Origin: Mycobacterium angelicum
Lineage (GTDB): Bacteria > Actinomycetota > Actinomycetes > Mycobacteriales > Mycobacteriaceae
Assembly: GCF_002086155.1 (NCBI RefSeq)
Contig: NZ_MVHE01000003.1
Span: 1-64,000, forward strand
Reading direction: 5' to 3'
DNA: 64,000 bases
Below are positions 8,986 to 18,698 of this stretch, in pieces. A program made the position numbers and the translations under genes. Position 1 is the stretch's first letter; every line of letters starts with the position of its first letter. The notes below the pieces were generated by a model. That model saw only the letters and a program-made list of their open reading frames with translations, did not search any database and was not told where the DNA came from.

Positions 8986-9906
8986 TCAGGGTACTTGGCG
9001 CCACGCCAGCACCGCGTTTTCGACGAGGTCGTCCGTCCCGGCGTCGAGCCAGTGCACCCGATGGTCGCGGCGAAACCACGACCGTTGCCGTCGCACGTAA
9101 CGGCGGGGGCCCACGAAGGTCTGTTTCTGCGCGTCGCGCACCTGGTCCGGTCCCCCGCCGGCCTCCAGTGCCTCGATCACCTGGGCGTAGCCCAGCGCGC
9201 GCGACGCCGTGACGCCCTCGCGCAAGCCCTGCCCGAGCAGTGTCCGTACTTCCTCGACCAGGCCGGTATCGAACATCAGCTGGGTGCGCCGAGCCAGCCT
9301 CTCGTCGAGAATCGTTGTGTCACAGTCCAATCCGAGGATCACGGTGTCCCATCGCGCGGCGCCGATGCGTGGTGCCGACGCGGCGAACGGCTGGCCGGTG
9401 AGCTCGACCACCTCCAGTGCCCGCACCGTGCGCCGGCCGTCGGTGGGCAGGATCGTGGCGGCCGCGGCCGGGTCGCGGCGAGCCAGTTCGGCGTGCAGTT
9501 CGCCCACCCCGATCTCGGCGAGCCGCTGCTCCCATTTGGCGCGCACAGCCGGATCGGTCGCGGGAAAAGTCCAGTCGTCGAGCAGCGATTGGATGTAGAG
9601 CATGGAACCGCCCACCACCAGCGGCACCGCTCCCCTGGCCATGATCGCCTCGATATCGGCGGCCGCGGCCTGCTGATAGCGAGCGACCGTCGCAGTTTCG
9701 GTGACGTCGAGGACGTCGAGCTGGTGATGCGGAAGGCCGCGGCGCTGGTGGACGGGCAGCTTCGCCGTTCCGATGTCCATGCCGCGATAGAGCTGCATCG
9801 CGTCGGCGTTGACGATTTCGGCGGTGAGCTCGAGCCGTTCGACCACGTCGAGAGCCAGTTGCGACTTGCCTGTGCCCGTCGGGCCGATGATCGCCAGCGG
9901 TCTCAC
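8986..9906 (-). CDS. miaA: tRNA dimethylallyltransferase MiaA
   Basis: A 306-residue enzyme with P-loop GPTGTGKS (8-15), the [17 protein letters not shown] segment and the C-terminal [10 protein letters not shown] region of the family. It adds a dimethylallyl group to N6 of A37 in tRNAs reading UNN codons; miaB in this window makes the next modification. Its ATG overlaps the stop of the upstream Rv2728c-type gene by 4 bp, indicating translational coupling. Confidence 0.96.
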   Translation of the reverse strand: MRPLAIIGPTGTGKSQLALDVVERLELTAEIVNADAMQLYRGMDIGTAKLPVHQRRGLPHHQLDVLDVTETATVARYQQAAAADIEAIMARGAVPLVVGGSMLYIQSLLDDWTFPATDPAVRAKWEQRLAEIGVGELHAELARRDPAAAATILPTDGRRTVRALEVVELTGQPFAASAPRIGAARWDTVILGLDCDTTILDERLARRTQLMFDTGLVEEVRTLLGQGLREGVTASRALGYAQVIEALEAGGGPDQVRDAQKQTFVGPRRYVRRQRSWFRRDHRVHWLDAGTDDLVENAVLAWRQVP

Positions 9907-10589
9907 GGTTGCCAGACACCGGCGAAGTAGCCCACGCCGTACGGCGCTCCGCGATAAAGCTCCTTGGCCGACCGGGGCCCGGGTTCGGTGAGACCGGCCA
10001 GCACCTGGAATGCCGTCCGGCCGAGGATCGGACCCGGCAGCCGGGTCAATGCGGCGACGTCGCCGCTGGCCAGCGCGTCGTCCAGGTCCGTCTGGACATC
10101 GACGCTGGCCGGGTCGTAGCCGCCCGGGGCAGCGGGTGTCAGAGTGTTCACGCCGTCGGCCACCACCAGGACGCCGATCGAGGCCGGCGCCCGGTCGATC
10201 TCGGCGCGCAGCTGCCTACCGTGGGCAAGCGCAGCATCCGGGTCGCGGTCGCCGGCGTAGACGCGAACCTCCGCGCTGGCTTCCGGTCTGGCCTGACCGC
10301 GCACCCACGCGGCGATCAACGCGCACACGGGAAGTTCGGCCGGCTCGTCGGGGGCTTGCGGCGCCAGCCGCACCCGCAGATCGACCCCGAATCCGGCGAA
10401 GGTCCCGACGCCCTTGACGCCCACCATTTCATCAGCGCGGCCCACTCCGATCGCAATCCAGCGGGCGGGCAGACAGGCAGCCGCGGCGGTTACCGCGCCC
10501 CTGAGCTCGGCCATTTCGGTAGCGGCGCATCCGGTGAGTTCAGGGACGAGCACCGGCGCACACGGAACGATCGCGATGGCGCTCAACAC
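9903..10589 (-). CDS. Class III extradiol dioxygenase (LigB-like) fold protein, Rv2728c type
   Basis: A 228-residue conserved mycobacterial protein, Ala-rich, starting [20 protein letters not shown]. The N-terminal P-x-P-x-L pattern and overall composition match proteins annotated as having a class III extradiol dioxygenase B-like domain. I cannot place metal ligands with confidence, so enzymatic activity is unproven. It is the first gene of the operon with miaA, dapF and hflX. Confidence 0.75.
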   Translation of the reverse strand: MLSAIAIVPCAPVLVPELTGCAATEMAELRGAVTAAAACLPARWIAIGVGRADEMVGVKGVGTFAGFGVDLRVRLAPQAPDEPAELPVCALIAAWVRGQARPEASAEVRVYAGDRDPDAALAHGRQLRAEIDRAPASIGVLVVADGVNTLTPAAPGGYDPASVDVQTDLDDALASGDVAALTRLPGPILGRTAFQVLAGLTEPGPRSAKELYRGAPYGVGYFAGVWQP

Positions 10590-10655
10590 GCCACCAAACT
10601 AACGTCTCGCCGATACGCCGGCCCAGGACCGGGCGCTCAAAACGTCAGCCTGTGG

Positions 10656-11648
10656 TCAAGCCGAGGACGGCCGCCACACCGGGTCGCCCGCTGCCACGGG
10701 TTCGACGGTATCGCCGGCGTTTCCGCCGGAGGAGGGTGGCGGGAGCCGCTTCGTGCGCTTGGTATCGGCCATGTCTTGGCCGGTGTCGGCGACCATGGTC
10801 GCAGCTTCGCCGCGAGCCAGTGCCACCGTCGCTGCGACCACTACGACCACCGCGCCGAGCAGCACGAACGCCTCGGGGCCATCGGCTTGCAGTGACTCAG
10901 CGAGCACGGTTACCCCGAGAATGGTGGCCATCGCGGGCTTCACCACCGTCATCGTCGGCAATGAGGCCGTCAGCGCACCGGCCCTAAACGCCGACTGCTG
11001 AAAGATCATCCCGGCCAGTGCCGCGAAGATCCACGGGATGAATTCCGGCGCGCGCACCGCCGCGCCCAGGCCGTCTTCGGCGACCTCGACGACTCCCTTG
11101 GTCAGCACGGCGAACAGCGCCAAGGAGGAGCCCGCAACTATCGCCAACAGCACCGCCGCCACCGGACGACCGGCCCACACCTTGGCCGCCACCACACACA
11201 ACACCAATGCCGGACCCATCACTACGGCCACAATCAGCCAGGTATTCAGCGACGCCCGCTGGTGGCCGGCTGTCGGGTCACCGACGATGATGACCACCGC
11301 CAATGCGCCGGCCAGCACCACGGCCCACATCCACTCCCAGCGCGTGATGCGGTGATGGGCGAACCTGGCGTAGATCGGCAGCGCGAAGAGCAGCGCCGTC
11401 ACCTGCAGTGACGTCACCAGCATCACCGATGCCCACGCCAGCGCGCAGGCCTGCAAGCTGTAGTTGATGACGGCCATGACGCCGCCCATCCACCAACGCA
11501 TGTCGCGCAGAGACATGCCGAACAGCGTGAGGTGACCCACCTGCTTGTCGGTGATCTCATGCGCGGAGCGCTGCCGTATCACGTCGCCGATCGCGGATGC
11601 CAGTGCCGCGAATAGGGCGATTATCGCGGCGATTTCAACCTTCGACAT
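10656..11648 (-). CDS. DMT-type multi-pass membrane protein, Rv2729c type (copy 1)
   Basis: A 330-residue protein with about ten hydrophobic segments and the layout of drug/metabolite transporter (EamA-like) proteins, plus a hydrophilic Pro-rich C-terminal tail of about 45 residues. A conserved loop, QQSAFRAGALTASLPTMTV, is nearly identical in its neighbour at 11979. Substrate is unknown. The two genes lie in tandem on the same strand, 330 bp apart. Confidence 0.8.
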   Translation of the reverse strand: MSKVEIAAIIALFAALASAIGDVIRQRSAHEITDKQVGHLTLFGMSLRDMRWWMGGVMAVINYSLQACALAWASVMLVTSLQVTALLFALPIYARFAHHRITRWEWMWAVVLAGALAVVIIVGDPTAGHQRASLNTWLIVAVVMGPALVLCVVAAKVWAGRPVAAVLLAIVAGSSLALFAVLTKGVVEVAEDGLGAAVRAPEFIPWIFAALAGMIFQQSAFRAGALTASLPTMTVVKPAMATILGVTVLAESLQADGPEAFVLLGAVVVVVAATVALARGEAATMVADTGQDMADTKRTKRLPPPSSGGNAGDTVEPVAAGDPVWRPSSA

Positions 11649-11978
11649 TGGCGACCCTCGATTCCCTGCGTCCCACCAGCGATCCCCCGCTGCAGCTGTC
11701 TATGCACCAATTATTCGCCGGCAGTTCACCGACCACTTTATGGCGCTGCGTACGGTCTCGATAGATATTTCCCCACCAACCTATGCAGCACCTGTAACGA
11801 GCGATGTAGTAGCTGTGTGAAGCCTGGGCCGAAAACGGCACGCCGCCTAGACTGGCCGACCCAGAGCCTTCGAGTGCCCAACCCCCCGATTGAACCTGTT
11901 CCGCCACAGTACCGGGCGACCGGCGGTTACCGCTCGCGCGGCCCGGCGGTGATCCCGATTCGTTACCGCAGCAGCGCG
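11649..11978. other. Intergenic region between the two tandem DMT genes
   Basis: 330 bp without a credible gene on either strand. It presumably holds the promoter of the downstream copy (start at 11648). I saw no clear palindrome or terminator. Confidence 0.4.
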
Positions 11979-12896
11979 TTAGGTGGCGGGTTCAGCTAAC
12001 ACACCGCGAGCCGGCCGGTGACTTCGACTCTCGGGAGGCGGGGCCATCATCGCGGCCTCGTCGCGCGCCAAAGCCACGGTCGCGGCGACGACGACTATCA
12101 CCGCGGCGGCCAGCGTCAACACCTGTCCCTCACCGGCGTGCACAACCTCGCCCAGCAACGTGACGCCGAGCAGCGAGGCGATCACGGGCCTGGCCACCGT
12201 TATCGTCGGCAACGAGGCGGTCAGCGCCCCGGCCCGCAACGACGATTGCTGCAGCATCAGCCCGATCGGCAGGACCACGACCCAGGCGTAGAACTCCGGG
12301 GCGCGAAACAGCGTCGGGAAGCCCTTTCCCAGCTCGGCCATCACACCCTTGGTCAGCACCGTGAACGCCGCAAGCGCTGCGGCCGACGCGAGTGCCAACA
12401 GCACCGCGGACAACGGACCCGAAGCGAATCGCGCCCCGATCACACAGACAACCAGCAGGGGAACCATCACCGCGGCGACCACGGCCCAGGCCGGCCAGGC
12501 AGCCCGAGCGTGGCCGGCCGATGGATCGCCGGCCATCACGATCACCGCGACCGCGCCGGCCAGCAATACCGCCCACATCCATTCCCTGGCCGTACACCGG
12601 TGGTGCGTGAGGCGAGCATCTATCGGCAATGCGAACAGCAGCGCCGTGGCCTGCAGCGACTGGACCAGCACTACCGAGCCCATCGTCAGGGCGATGGCCT
12701 GCAGCGTGAAGCTGAACAGCGCCGCCAGGCTGCCGAGCCACCACTGCAGATGCCGCAGGGAGAGATGGAACAACGTGAAGTGTCCGACCGCTTCGGTGGT
12801 GACTTGCTGAGCAGACCGCTGTAAGACCACGTATCCGATACCGGCCATCAGCGCCGCGCCCAGTGCGAGCAACGTCGCGACCTCAACTTTGCCCAT
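11979..12896 (-). CDS. DMT-type multi-pass membrane protein (copy 2, paralogue)
   Basis: A 305-residue membrane protein with the same ten-segment plan as the gene at 10656. Shared segments include ALLFALPI, the REWMWAV/RWEWMWAV helix start and QQSSLRAGALTASLPTITV. It lacks the long C-terminal tail of copy 1. The ATG at 12896 has a GGAGG site at good spacing, and the N-terminus (MGKVEVATLLALGA) then aligns with that of copy 1 (MSKVEIAAIIALFA). M. tuberculosis has, to my memory, a single gene here (Rv2729c), so this looks like a local duplication. Confidence 0.8.
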   Translation of the reverse strand: MGKVEVATLLALGAALMAGIGYVVLQRSAQQVTTEAVGHFTLFHLSLRHLQWWLGSLAALFSFTLQAIALTMGSVVLVQSLQATALLFALPIDARLTHHRCTAREWMWAVLLAGAVAVIVMAGDPSAGHARAAWPAWAVVAAVMVPLLVVCVIGARFASGPLSAVLLALASAAALAAFTVLTKGVMAELGKGFPTLFRAPEFYAWVVVLPIGLMLQQSSLRAGALTASLPTITVARPVIASLLGVTLLGEVVHAGEGQVLTLAAAVIVVVAATVALARDEAAMMAPPPESRSHRPARGVLAEPAT

Positions 12897-13262
12897 AGCT
12901 GATCTTCCTCCGACAGCCCACCGGGCGTAGTCGGGTAAACCTCGAGTTAAGCAGTTGTTCAATAATGACTCGTGTGCGCTGGTTCAGCATCACATCGGGA
13001 CTTTCTCCTAGAAAAGTTTGCTTCGCCGGCGATGTCGAGCTTTGCCGTCGGGCCCGGGGTGGAAAAAGCACTGGTGATACCGCACGCGGTCGGTGAAGCT
13101 ATCGAAGCGGCGAAGGTAGCAGCACGGGGGCCTGCTAGCTGCTTGAATACTGTTGGAGCCGGTTGGCGAACCAATGACGGGACGGGTTCTGCCAATCGAT
13201 AGGTGCCGCTTCGCGCGGCAGGGGCGCGGGATATCGCCGCGCGAAGGGTAGGTGACGAGCGC
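12897..13262. other. Divergent intergenic region upstream of the DUF349 gene
   Basis: 366 bp. A short + strand frame (12972-13202, 76 codons from GTG) is open here but has no recognised domain and no ribosome site that I trust, so I do not call it. The segment around 12945-12970 is AT-rich and may be promoter sequence. Confidence 0.3.
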
Positions 13263-14771
13263 ATGACGGCTGACCAGACCAACAACTGCGACTCATCCGG
13301 GCCAGTGCAGGGGCCGGTGGCAGGGCCGACATCAGAGTCGGGGGCTGCATCACAGTCGGGGGCCGCTGCAGAGCCCGGGCCCGCTGCAGGGCCGGAGCCC
13401 ACATCAGAGTCGGGGCCCGCTGCAGAGCCGGAGCCCCCTGCAGAGTCGGAGCCCGCTGCAGGGCCAGGGCCCGTATCGGGGCCGATTCCACGCCCGGGAC
13501 CGCGCCCCGGTCCCCGCCCGGTGCCGCGCCCCACCGCCCATCCGGTCATAACGCCCCGGACCAGCGATCCGCACCGGTTCGGACGCGTCGACGACGACGG
13601 CACGGTGTGGTTGGTCAGTTCGGCCGGCGAGCGTGTGATCGGCTCCTGGCAAGCCGGCGACCGCGAAGCCGCGTTCGCGCATTTCGGCCGCCGATTCGAC
13701 GACCTCAGCACCGAGATCACCCTGATGGAAGAGCGGCTGGCTTCCGGGACCGGCGACGCCCGCAAGATCAAGGCCAATGCTCTGGCATTGGCCGAAACGC
13801 TGCCGACGGCGTGTGTGCTGGGCGATGTCGACTCGCTGGCCGCCCGGTTGACCGGCCTGCGTGACCACGCCGATGCCATCGCGGCCGCGGACCGCTCCAA
13901 ACGCGAAGAGCATCGAGCCGCCCAGACCGCACGCAAGGAAGCACTGGCCGTCGAGGCCGAGGAGCTGGCCGCCGACTCCACCCAGTGGAAGACCGCCGGT
14001 GATCGGCTGCGGGCAATCCTGGATGAGTGGAAGACGATCAGCGGCCTGGATCGCAAGGTCGACGACGCACTGTGGAAGCGCTATTCAGCGGCCCGGGACA
14101 CCTTCAACCGGCGGCGCGGATCTCACTTCGCCGATTTGGACCGCGAGCGGTCGGGCGTCCGGCAATCCAAGGAACGCCTTTGCAGGCGCGCCGAAGATCT
14201 GTCTGATTCGACCGACTGGACCGCCACCAGCGCGGAATTCCGGAAACTGCTGACCGAATGGAAGGCAGCCGGCCGCGCGAGCAGAGATGTCGACGACGCC
14301 CTGTGGCGCCGATTCAAGGCCGCGCAGGATGTGTTCTTCACGGCTCGTAACGCCGCCACAGCGGAAAAGGACGCCGAGTTGCGGGCCAATGCCGCCGCCA
14401 AAGAGGCGCTGCTGGCAGAGGCCGAAAAGCTCGACACCAGCAATCACGACGCGGCCAGAGCCGCGCTGCGGTCGATTGCTGACAAATGGGACGCGATCGG
14501 CAAGGTCCCCAGGGAACGATCAGCGGACTTGGAACGGCGGCTGCGCGCGATCGAGAAGAAAGTCCGCGATGCCGGCGAGTCGGATTGGTCCGACCCACAG
14601 GCGCAGGCCCGCGCCGAGCAATTCCGCACGCGCGCCGAGCAGTTCGAACAACAGGCCGCCAAGGCGGCCGCGGCCGGTCGCACCAAGGAAGCCGAGGAGG
14701 CCAAGGCTAACGCCGCGCAGTGGCGGCAGTGGGCCGAAGCTGCCGCCGACGCGCTGACTCGTCGGTCTTAG
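13263..14771 (+). CDS. DUF349-domain protein with Ala/Pro/Glu/Ser-rich repeats, Rv2731 type
   Basis: A 502-residue protein. Residues of about 14-98 are low-complexity, built from units of the [14 protein letters not shown] kind followed by a [11 protein letters not shown] stretch. The conserved part begins at [14 protein letters not shown] and continues with repeated helical DUF349 units ([49 protein letters not shown]). The C-terminus is an Ala/Glu-rich coiled coil. DUF349 proteins have no firm function. The M. tuberculosis protein is about 450 aa, so the N-terminal tract seems expanded here. The ATG at 13263 was chosen over 13203. It overlaps the convergent gene at 14768 by 4 bp. Confidence 0.85.
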   Translation: MTADQTNNCDSSGPVQGPVAGPTSESGAASQSGAAAEPGPAAGPEPTSESGPAAEPEPPAESEPAAGPGPVSGPIPRPGPRPGPRPVPRPTAHPVITPRTSDPHRFGRVDDDGTVWLVSSAGERVIGSWQAGDREAAFAHFGRRFDDLSTEITLMEERLASGTGDARKIKANALALAETLPTACVLGDVDSLAARLTGLRDHADAIAAADRSKREEHRAAQTARKEALAVEAEELAADSTQWKTAGDRLRAILDEWKTISGLDRKVDDALWKRYSAARDTFNRRRGSHFADLDRERSGVRQSKERLCRRAEDLSDSTDWTATSAEFRKLLTEWKAAGRASRDVDDALWRRFKAAQDVFFTARNAATAEKDAELRANAAAKEALLAEAEKLDTSNHDAARAALRSIADKWDAIGKVPRERSADLERRLRAIEKKVRDAGESDWSDPQAQARAEQFRTRAEQFEQQAAKAAAAGRTKEAEEAKANAAQWRQWAEAAADALTRRS

Positions 14772-15358
14772 CGGCCGCCGTTGTCGTCGGTGGTCGGCAG
14801 GCTGTCCAGCAGCGTCATCGACTGTTGCTGCGCGACGATGCGCCGGCGCTGCTCCTCGGCCGCCAGCTGCACGATGGTGCGCTGCCACACCACCCGGGCC
14901 CAGTGAAAGGTCAACACCATCACGGTGATCCACGACAAGATGAGGCCGAAGCCCGGGCCGGGATGACCCACCGCGACCGTTTGGCGCGACCACACTGCCA
15001 ACAGTCCGGTTGCGCTGGCCAGCGCCGAACCCGCCAGCGCTACCCAGGCCACCGCCCACCGGCGAGTCGTCAGCGCCAGCATCGAGAAGCCGACGCCGAA
15101 GACCAGCGCCAGCCACTCGAAGACCCGCGAGGGCAGCGCCACCGCGGCCGCGGCCGCGCCATGGGTGCCGAACAGGACGTCCCACCCGCGCACGCTTCCC
15201 GTGTGCGGCAACACAAACGATCCCAGCAGCACAAACACCAAGATCGCGACGACGAGAGCCCTTGCGCCGGGGTCGATCTCACGCGCCACGCGGCGCTCTG
15301 CGGCCTCGATTTCGCCGCGCAGGGCGGCGATGTGTTCGGTGTCGTGGTCGTTGCTCAT
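14768..15358 (-). CDS. Conserved four-helix membrane protein, Rv2732c type
   Basis: A 196-residue protein with a short N-terminal coiled coil ([20 protein letters not shown]), four membrane segments and a hydrophilic C-terminus. The ATG at 15358 overlaps the miaB stop as ATGA, so the two are coupled. Function unknown; conserved next to miaB in mycobacteria. Confidence 0.8.
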   Translation of the reverse strand: MSNDHDTEHIAALRGEIEAAERRVAREIDPGARALVVAILVFVLLGSFVLPHTGSVRGWDVLFGTHGAAAAAVALPSRVFEWLALVFGVGFSMLALTTRRWAVAWVALAGSALASATGLLAVWSRQTVAVGHPGPGFGLILSWITVMVLTFHWARVVWQRTIVQLAAEEQRRRIVAQQQSMTLLDSLPTTDDNGGR

Positions 15359-16869
15359 CATGTACATCCTCCGGCGGTGTTGACGGGCTGCCCGACGCCA
15401 GGCATGCCCAGACCGACACCTCGCGGTCGCTGCCCGGCGGCGTACGCGTCGCCAGCTCGGGTGCGGCGGTGGGTCAGGATGCCGGCGTCGGCAATGAGAT
15501 GGTGTGGCGCGGCATCGGTGACCGCCACTGTGATGATATCGCCGGGACGCACATTCTGGTGAGCGGCGAAGTGGACCAGTCGGCCGTCGCGGGCGCGCCC
15601 GCTCATGCGTGCGGTGCGAGTGTCTTTGCGTCCTTCGCCGGTGGCGACGAGCAGTTCGACGGTCTGCCCGACGACGGCTGTGTTGGCCTCCAGCGAGATC
15701 CGCTCCTGCAACTCGACCAGTCGTTCATAGCGTTCCTGCACAACGGCTTTCGGCAGTTGTCCGTCAAGTGAGGCCGCCGGCGTGCCCGGGCGCTGGGAGT
15801 ATTGGAAGGTGAACGCGGCCGCGAACCGGGCCTGTGCCACCACGTCGAGGGTCGCCGCGAAGTCCTCCTCGGTCTCACCGGGAAATCCCACGATCAGATC
15901 GGTGGTGATGGCGGCGTGGGGCATAGCCGCTCGCACCCGGTCGATGATGCCGAGGTAACGGTCGGCGCGGTAGGACCGTCGCATTGCGCGCAGCACCCGG
16001 TCCGATCCGGACTGCAGCGGCATGTGCAGGGCCGGGCAGACGTTGGGCGTCTGCGCCATCGCATGGATGACGTCGTCGGTGAACTCCGCCGGGTGCGGAG
16101 AGGTGAATCGGACGCGCTCGAGGCCGTCGATGCGTCCGCAGGCTCGTAGCAGCTCGGCGAAAGCGCCCCGGTTGCGCGGCAATGCGGGGTCGGCGAATGA
16201 CACGCCGTAGGCGTTGACGTTCTGGCCGAGCAGGGTGACCTCGAGTACCCCTTCGTTCACCAATGACAGCACTTCGGCGAGGATGTCGTCCGGACCGCGG
16301 TCGACCTCCTTACCGCGCAGCGACGGCACTATGCAAAAGGTGCAGCTGTTGTTGCAGCCAACCGATATGGAAACCCAAGCGGCATAAGCAGATTCACGCG
16401 CACTCGGCAGCGACGACGGAAACTGCTGTAGCGCCTCGGCGATTTCCACCTGGGCAGCCTTGTTGTGCCGGGCCCGGTCGAGCAGCGTAGGCAGCGAGCC
16501 GATGTTGTGGGTGCCGAAGACAACATCGACCCATGGCGCCCTGCGCAGCACGGCCTCGCGGTCTTTCTGCGCGAGGCAACCACCGACGGCGATTTGCATG
16601 TCGGGATTGCTGCGTTTGCGCGGAGCCAAATGACTGAGGTTGCCGTACAGCTTGTTGTCGGCGTTCTCGCGGACGGCGCAGGTGTTGAAGACCACTACAT
16701 CTGCGTCGGCCCCGTCAGCGGCTCGCTGATAGCCGGCGGCTTCCAGTAGGCCCGCGAGCCGCTCGGAGTCGTGGACGTTCATCTGGCAGCCGTAGGTGCG
16801 GACTTGATAGGTGCGCCCCAAACCCGACGCCGCCGCGGCGGCGGAGTCTTGGGTCACCGTCGAAGTCAC
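15358..16869 (-). CDS. miaB: tRNA-2-methylthio-N6-dimethylallyladenosine synthase MiaB
   Basis: A 503-residue radical-SAM methylthiotransferase. The N-terminal UPF0004 domain has cluster ligands C28, C64 and C98. The radical-SAM motif CNNSCTFC gives C172, C176 and C179. A C-terminal TRAM domain is present, followed by a basic tail. It thiomethylates i6A37, the product of MiaA. The next gene downstream overlaps by 4 bp. Confidence 0.96.
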   Translation of the reverse strand: MTSTVTQDSAAAAASGLGRTYQVRTYGCQMNVHDSERLAGLLEAAGYQRAADGADADVVVFNTCAVRENADNKLYGNLSHLAPRKRSNPDMQIAVGGCLAQKDREAVLRRAPWVDVVFGTHNIGSLPTLLDRARHNKAAQVEIAEALQQFPSSLPSARESAYAAWVSISVGCNNSCTFCIVPSLRGKEVDRGPDDILAEVLSLVNEGVLEVTLLGQNVNAYGVSFADPALPRNRGAFAELLRACGRIDGLERVRFTSPHPAEFTDDVIHAMAQTPNVCPALHMPLQSGSDRVLRAMRRSYRADRYLGIIDRVRAAMPHAAITTDLIVGFPGETEEDFAATLDVVAQARFAAAFTFQYSQRPGTPAASLDGQLPKAVVQERYERLVELQERISLEANTAVVGQTVELLVATGEGRKDTRTARMSGRARDGRLVHFAAHQNVRPGDIITVAVTDAAPHHLIADAGILTHRRTRAGDAYAAGQRPRGVGLGMPGVGQPVNTAGGCT

Positions 16870-16915
16870 GGGCCCATGGTACGGCTGACCTGGGGCAGTC
16901 GATTAATCCGCAGCT

Positions 16916-17026
16916 AGTGGCGATCGCGAGCGCGGCGGAGCCGCGCGCTGCGGGTCGCCACCATTCGCAACCAGTGGCGATCGCGAGCGCGGCGGAGCCG
17001 CGCGCTGCGGGTCGCCACCATTCGCA
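16916..17026. repeat. Two tandem 54-bp palindromic repeats between recX and miaB
   Basis: Identical 54-bp units at 16916-16969 and 16973-17026, separated by 3 bp. Each begins AGTGGCGATCGCGAGCGCGG and can fold into a long GC hairpin: an outer TGGCGA/TCGCCA pair and an inner AGCGCGGC/GCCGCGCG..CT pair around GGA. They start 6 bp past the recX stop, so they may end recA-recX transcription, though no U-tract is present. Similar palindromes are dispersed in mycobacterial genomes. Confidence 0.85.
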
Positions 17027-17031
17027 GCTAT

Positions 17032-17550
17032 TCAGACCCGTCGCCGCTCCCGTTCGGCGGCCAGTTCGGCAATGACTACCTCACAAGCCACGTTCTGGCT
17101 GTACCCGCGCCGCGCCAGCATCGCCACCAGCCGCCGGCTTACCTTCGTTTCGTCGCCCAGCGCCTCCCGTCGCAGTCTGGCCCGTACCAGTTGCTCAGCC
17201 CGCGCCCGCTCAGCCCCGGCGTCGATCCCGCCCAGCACCGCGGTGATCACCTCGTCGTCGACGCCTTTGGTGTGTAATTCAGCGGCCAGCGCGCGTTTAC
17301 TCTTGCCCGCGTTGGCCCGTCGCGAGGACACCCACTGTTCGGCGAAGTCGGTGTCGTCGACCAAGCCGACGGCCGCGAGCCGATCCAGCACCCGATTCCT
17401 GATGTCGTCGGGGTATCCACGTTTTGCGAGCTGAGCGGCTAATTCGGCTCGGGTCCTCGATCTCGCGGTGAGCAGGCGCAGGCATAGCGCCCGCGCCTGC
17501 TCGTCGCGGGATGGCTCAGAAGTCGACGGGGGCGGGCAGGACGCCGTCAT
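17032..17550 (-). CDS. recX: RecX, regulator of RecA
   Basis: A 172-residue protein made of three-helix RecX repeats ([36 protein letters not shown] near the C-terminus). RecX binds RecA filaments and limits recombinase and coprotease activity. Its ATG at 17550 lies inside the recA 3' end, a 35-bp overlap as in M. tuberculosis, so the pair is cotranscribed and translationally coupled. Confidence 0.95.
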   Translation of the reverse strand: MTASCPPPSTSEPSRDEQARALCLRLLTARSRTRAELAAQLAKRGYPDDIRNRVLDRLAAVGLVDDTDFAEQWVSSRRANAGKSKRALAAELHTKGVDDEVITAVLGGIDAGAERARAEQLVRARLRREALGDETKVSRRLVAMLARRGYSQNVACEVVIAELAAERERRRV

Positions 17551-18556
17551 CGGTTACCACCGCACCAATGCCGAGTTTTTCCTTGATCTTCTTCTCGATC
17601 TCGTTGGCCACATCGGCGTTCTCCATCAAGAAGTTGCGTGCGTTCTCCTTGCCCTGGCCGAGTTGCTCGCCCTCGTAGGTGAACCAGGCACCTGACTTAC
17701 GGATGAAGCCCTGATCCACACCCATATCGATCAGCGAGCCCTCACGGCTGATGCCTTTGCCGTAGAGAATGTCGAACTCGGCCTGCTTGAACGGCGGCGA
17801 CACCTTGTTCTTGACGATCTTGACCCGGGTGCGGTTGCCGACCGCATTGGTGCCGTCTTTGAGCGTCTCGATCCGCCGCACATCCATACGCACCGATGCG
17901 TAGAACTTCAGCGCCTTTCCGCCTGTTGTCGTTTCCGGCGAACCGAACATCACACCGATCTTGTCGCGGAGCTGGTTGATGAAGATCGCCGTGGTGCCCG
18001 AATTGTTCAGTGCACCAGTCATTTTCCGCAATGCCTGGCTCATCAGCCGGGCCTGCAGCCCGACATGGCTGTCGCCCATCTCGCCTTCGAGTTCCGCGCG
18101 CGGCACCAGTGCGGCCACCGAGTCGATGACCACGATGTCGAGCGCGCCCGAGCGGATCAGCATGTCGGCGATCTCAAGCGCCTGTTCACCGGTGTCCGGC
18201 TGACTGACCAGCAGCGAATCGGTGTCGACGCCGAGCTTTTTGGCGTATTCGGGGTCCAGCGCATGCTCGGCGTCGATGAACGCCGCGACACCGCCGGCGG
18301 CTTGGGCGTTAGCCACCGCATGCAGGGCCACGGTGGTCTTACCCGAGGATTCCGGGCCGTAGATTTCGATGACCCGACCACGCGGCAGACCACCGATGCC
18401 CAGGGCAACATCCAGCGCGATGGATCCGGTCGGGATGACCGAAATGGGTTGCCGCACCTCGTCACCGAGGCGCATCACCGATCCTTTGCCGTAACTCTTC
18501 TCGATCTGGGCCATTGCCAGTTCAAGGGCCTTCTCACGGTCCGGGGCTTGCGACAT
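17516..18556 (-). CDS. recA: RecA recombinase, intein-free
   Basis: A 346-residue RecA. Walker [10 protein letters not shown] lies at 67-75 and the DNA-binding loop region follows at [20 protein letters not shown] (194-213). The M. tuberculosis intein insertion site (after K251) is uninterrupted here and reads KNK-V252-SPPFKQ; V252 replaces the Cys needed at an intein junction. RecA pairs homologous DNA and activates LexA cleavage. The ATG at 18556 is preceded by GGAGAGG. Two control elements lie upstream: a LexA box and a PafBC-type promoter. Confidence 0.98.
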   Translation of the reverse strand: MSQAPDREKALELAMAQIEKSYGKGSVMRLGDEVRQPISVIPTGSIALDVALGIGGLPRGRVIEIYGPESSGKTTVALHAVANAQAAGGVAAFIDAEHALDPEYAKKLGVDTDSLLVSQPDTGEQALEIADMLIRSGALDIVVIDSVAALVPRAELEGEMGDSHVGLQARLMSQALRKMTGALNNSGTTAIFINQLRDKIGVMFGSPETTTGGKALKFYASVRMDVRRIETLKDGTNAVGNRTRVKIVKNKVSPPFKQAEFDILYGKGISREGSLIDMGVDQGFIRKSGAWFTYEGEQLGQGKENARNFLMENADVANEIEKKIKEKLGIGAVVTDDGVLPAPVDF

Positions 18557-18608
18557 GGTGCCTCTCCTGTAGTCGGTGTTGATGACCGTTGTCGGTCGGT
18601 TGCTCGTG

Positions 18609-18631
18609 ACAGTAGGCGCGGGGTCCGACAA
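18609..18631 (-). promoter_or_regulatory. PafBC-dependent (RecA/LexA-independent) promoter of recA
   Basis: On the minus strand TTGTCGGAC is followed after 8 nt by TACTGT. This fits the RecA-NDp motif TTGTCRGTG-N8-TANNNT used by PafBC in mycobacterial DNA-damage induction, with only the last two bases of the first element differing. The element ends 53 bp upstream of the recA ATG. Confidence 0.7.
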
Positions 18632-18658
18632 GTTTCGTCCGGACGCTCCCCACAGTAG

Positions 18659-18674
18659 CCGAACATCTGTTCGA
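18659..18674. promoter_or_regulatory. LexA box of recA
   Basis: CCGAACATCTGTTCGA (minus strand TCGAACAGATGTTCGG) fits the SOS consensus with one end mismatch and is nearly the same as the M. tuberculosis recA box. A further half site, GTTCGAC, follows at 18680-18686. Confidence 0.88.
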
Positions 18675-18698
18675 CTCAAGTTCGACACGCCGCGAAGT

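Noticed and set aside
12972..13202. 76-codon + strand frame in the DMT-DUF349 gap
   Set aside because: Not antisense to a gene, but it has no ribosome site, no known domain and a GTG start; too weak to call.
12959..14056. 365-codon minus-strand frame opposite the DUF349 gene
   Set aside because: Ser/Ala/Arg-rich, with its Gly/Pro repeats being the reverse of the coding repeats; no domain.
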